64,000 nt of DNA from Chrysoperla carnea (taxonomy: Eukaryota > Arthropoda > Insecta > Neuroptera > Chrysopidae): contig NC_058337.1 in the NCBI RefSeq assembly GCF_905475395.1, positions 112,710,368 through 112,774,367 on the forward strand, given 5' to 3'. Made by a program: the position numbers and the translations under genes. Within the stretch, counting starts at the first letter, position 1. Every line of letters starts with the position of its first letter. Below are positions 62,273 through 64,000 of this stretch, in pieces. Under the pieces are notes generated by a model. That model worked only from the letters and a program-made list of their open reading frames with translations. It searched no databases and had not been told where the DNA came from.

Positions 62273-62519
62273 AACTTTTTTAATTTTGGAAAACCTTATT
62301 TAAAAACATTTTTTTGGCTTTATACTCTAATTCTAATAATTTGAAAAAAATTTCGATAAAACAGAAGATATAATAATGATTTTAAATTTAAAAATCGAAC
62401 AGTTATCGAACTAATGTTTTCGACTTTCGAATCATTATTGTGCCAAGTTTTCGTAATACTAATTTTGTAATTACTAAATAGAGAACTTGTATGTTTTTAT
62501 GAAAACATTTTTTTTGTTA
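62273..62519. other. Spacer after Gr unit 2
   Basis: AT-rich, no exon-like sequence seen. Confidence 0.5.
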
Positions 62520-62955
62520 TATTTGCTTTTTTTTACGGTATGTATGTAAAGAAAGATCAGTCACTCTTAGATAGCCACAGTCGCGTATACTTTATATAAC
62601 ACGACTGTTTTACAAAAATTATTTAATTTTTTAATTTTTAATATTTAACAGTTTTTACATTGAAACTTTCGTCCTACCTCTAACGCTTTACAAGATGTGT
62701 CCTACGGACACAAGACTCGTCTAACCTATGTTGCTCATTTACGAATTCAAACTCACTTTCTACGTCCTGAGCACGCAATTAAAATTTCAGCCGAATATCT
62801 CTTTTCGTTTATGACATACTCACGAACAGACATTCAGACGGACAACTGCAAATGGATTTTTTCACCGAACACCTTCACCGAAATTTTGTTCGTAGCATTA
62901 ATATTTTAAGCGTTACAAACTTGGGACTAAACTTAGCATACGTTGATATATTCTA
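62520..62955 (-). repeat. Family A repeat (copy 4, minus) in the Gr array
   Basis: GTCCTACGGACACAAGACTC, TCAGACGGACAACTGCAAAT and GCGTTACAAACTTGGGACTA are reverse complements of family A words. The 70-codon frame 62,697-62,909 lies wholly inside and is not a gene. Confidence 0.75.
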
Positions 62956-63535
62956 TTGATGTAGCTAAAATAAGCCACCATAATTGAGTAATTGCAGTTT
63001 GTTTATAATAATTTTCTTTAATTAACCAAAAACGCATTTAAAATGAATAGTCGAGCATGTTTGGTTAACTTAAAATAATTATTATAAATTAAGTCTTACA
63101 ATATTTTAATTATTCTTTTGGCATGATCTTGTTAAGTACATTTATGTGTATAAGAAGGGCTTTATGAAGTCACAAAATTTTACGCTAATTATTTAAGTCT
63201 AACTTGTTGAAAAATTAACTTGAAGATCAATTTACAACGGTAATATATTCTTTAAAGCGTTTCGAATACATCATAATTTTTATCAAATTCTAAAATTAAT
63301 CTCGGATGCGTTTCTACAAAAAATTAATAAAAAAACTATTAAAAAAGTATATTAATTCGAAAATAATTATCTAGTTTCATCGTTCAAAAAAAAAGAGCAA
63401 TAAAAATTATTAAAACAATATAATTGAGTTTAATTATATTTAAGTATTTTCTTTGATTAATATATTTTTATATAATTAAAATTATGATATATATTTTCGT
63501 TAATTTTTTTATTTCTTTAGTTGCACTTAACGACA
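62956..63535. other. Spacer before Gr unit 3
   Basis: Very AT-rich. No C-terminal Gr exon and no clear copy of the upstream block shared by units 1 and 2. Confidence 0.5.
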
Positions 63536-64000
63536 ATGGTTACGCACAATATTTTCGAGTCATTAAAATTATTTCATACGGTTACATTTATCCACGGTTT
63601 AACGCATAAAAAGTTAATAAATTCACAAACGAAATATAATAATTTTTATTCAAATTTCATTATAGCTGTGTTATCATTTATAATATTCCTTGTAAAATAC
63701 TATCCGGGTATTGATTTTGAAAATAAATTTGTGCGTTCAATTTACGGTTTGTTCGAATTAATTTATTTACATTTTTCAGTTGTAATTTTTGTGATATATA
63801 ATGATCAATATAGTAATAAACTATATGAAATATTTAATGAAATTAATAAAATTGATCGTAAATTTCGATTAAATGTTTTAAGTAAAAATTTAATGCATAA
63901 ATTAAATGACTTTTGGATTGTTCGTTTCGGAATAGCTTTCTTTTTTTTTCTTTCTTGTATTAAAATTGTGCAAGATACACCCAAATACGCTTTTGATTTA
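63536..64000 (+). CDS. Gustatory-receptor-like first exon, unit 3 (runs off the window)
   Basis: Open from ATG at 63,536 to the window edge, 155 codons, with no stop. It begins MVTHNIFESLKLFHTVTFIHG and aligns with units 1 and 2 over its whole length (GLTHKKLINSQTKY, FELIYLHFSVVIFVIYN, FNEINKIDRKFRLNVLSKNL, FWIVRFGIAFFFF). It is the most diverged of the three, with an extra short segment near PGIDFENKF and a polar, lysine-rich break in the third helix (CIKIVQDTPKYAFDL). The 5' context differs from units 1 and 2, suggesting an older duplication. The rest, including the donor site and perhaps shared 3' exons, lies beyond the window. Confidence 0.75.
   Translation, partial: MVTHNIFESLKLFHTVTFIHGLTHKKLINSQTKYNNFYSNFIIAVLSFIIFLVKYYPGIDFENKFVRSIYGLFELIYLHFSVVIFVIYNDQYSNKLYEIFNEINKIDRKFRLNVLSKNLMHKLNDFWIVRFGIAFFFFLSCIKIVQDTPKYAFDL

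Noticed and set aside
62697..62909. 70-codon gene or a shared Gr 3' exon
   Set aside because: Wholly inside family A copy 4, with repeat words in antisense orientation.

Overview
This is a very AT-rich, intron-bearing, repeat-laden animal genomic segment, clearly from an insect. It carries a chemosensory ionotropic receptor, gustatory-receptor-type exons, a housekeeping Golgi gene with GT-AG introns, and typical insect transposon remnants. The irritans-type (Himar1-like) mariner remnant at 36 kb would fit a green lacewing (Neuroptera), where near-identical elements are known. That placement is a low-confidence inference; many insects carry such elements.

Layout. 1-12.9 kb holds no gene that I can support, only AT-rich DNA with fold-back elements and old repeats. 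12,977-16,519 (minus) is a complete five-exon gene for COG8, subunit 8 of the conserved oligomeric Golgi complex. 18,998-24,018 (plus) is a complete seven-exon variant ionotropic glutamate receptor, most like the Ir75 group. 24-35 kb is repeats and desert: a ~315-bp tandem repeat, a tRNA-derived SINE, and three identical tandem copies of a 378-bp unit. 35.8-37.5 kb is a 5'-truncated LINE with target-site duplications, interrupted by a palindromic Himar1-type mariner; the LINE itself sits inside an older repeat copy. 38-59 kb is again mostly desert, with several interspersed repeat families, a decayed LINE RNase H fragment, two unrecognised but exon-like open segments (44.7 and 45.6 kb) and one orphan ORF (47.6 kb).

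59.9-64.0 kb (plus) is a tandem array of gustatory-receptor-like N-terminal exons: one dead relic, two intact exons of identical length (592 nt) with the same donor site and phase, and a third running off the window. No C-terminal exon lies between them. This suggests alternative first exons spliced to shared 3' exons beyond the window, as known for Drosophila Gr39a, Gr28b and Gr23a.

The genes do not form a pathway. COG8 is a housekeeping trafficking gene; the Ir and Gr loci are separate chemosensory loci. Most remaining bases are repeats at different stages of decay, several nested in datable order. Gene models were built by reading splice sites and frames by eye. No database search was run, so family names rest on recognised motifs.
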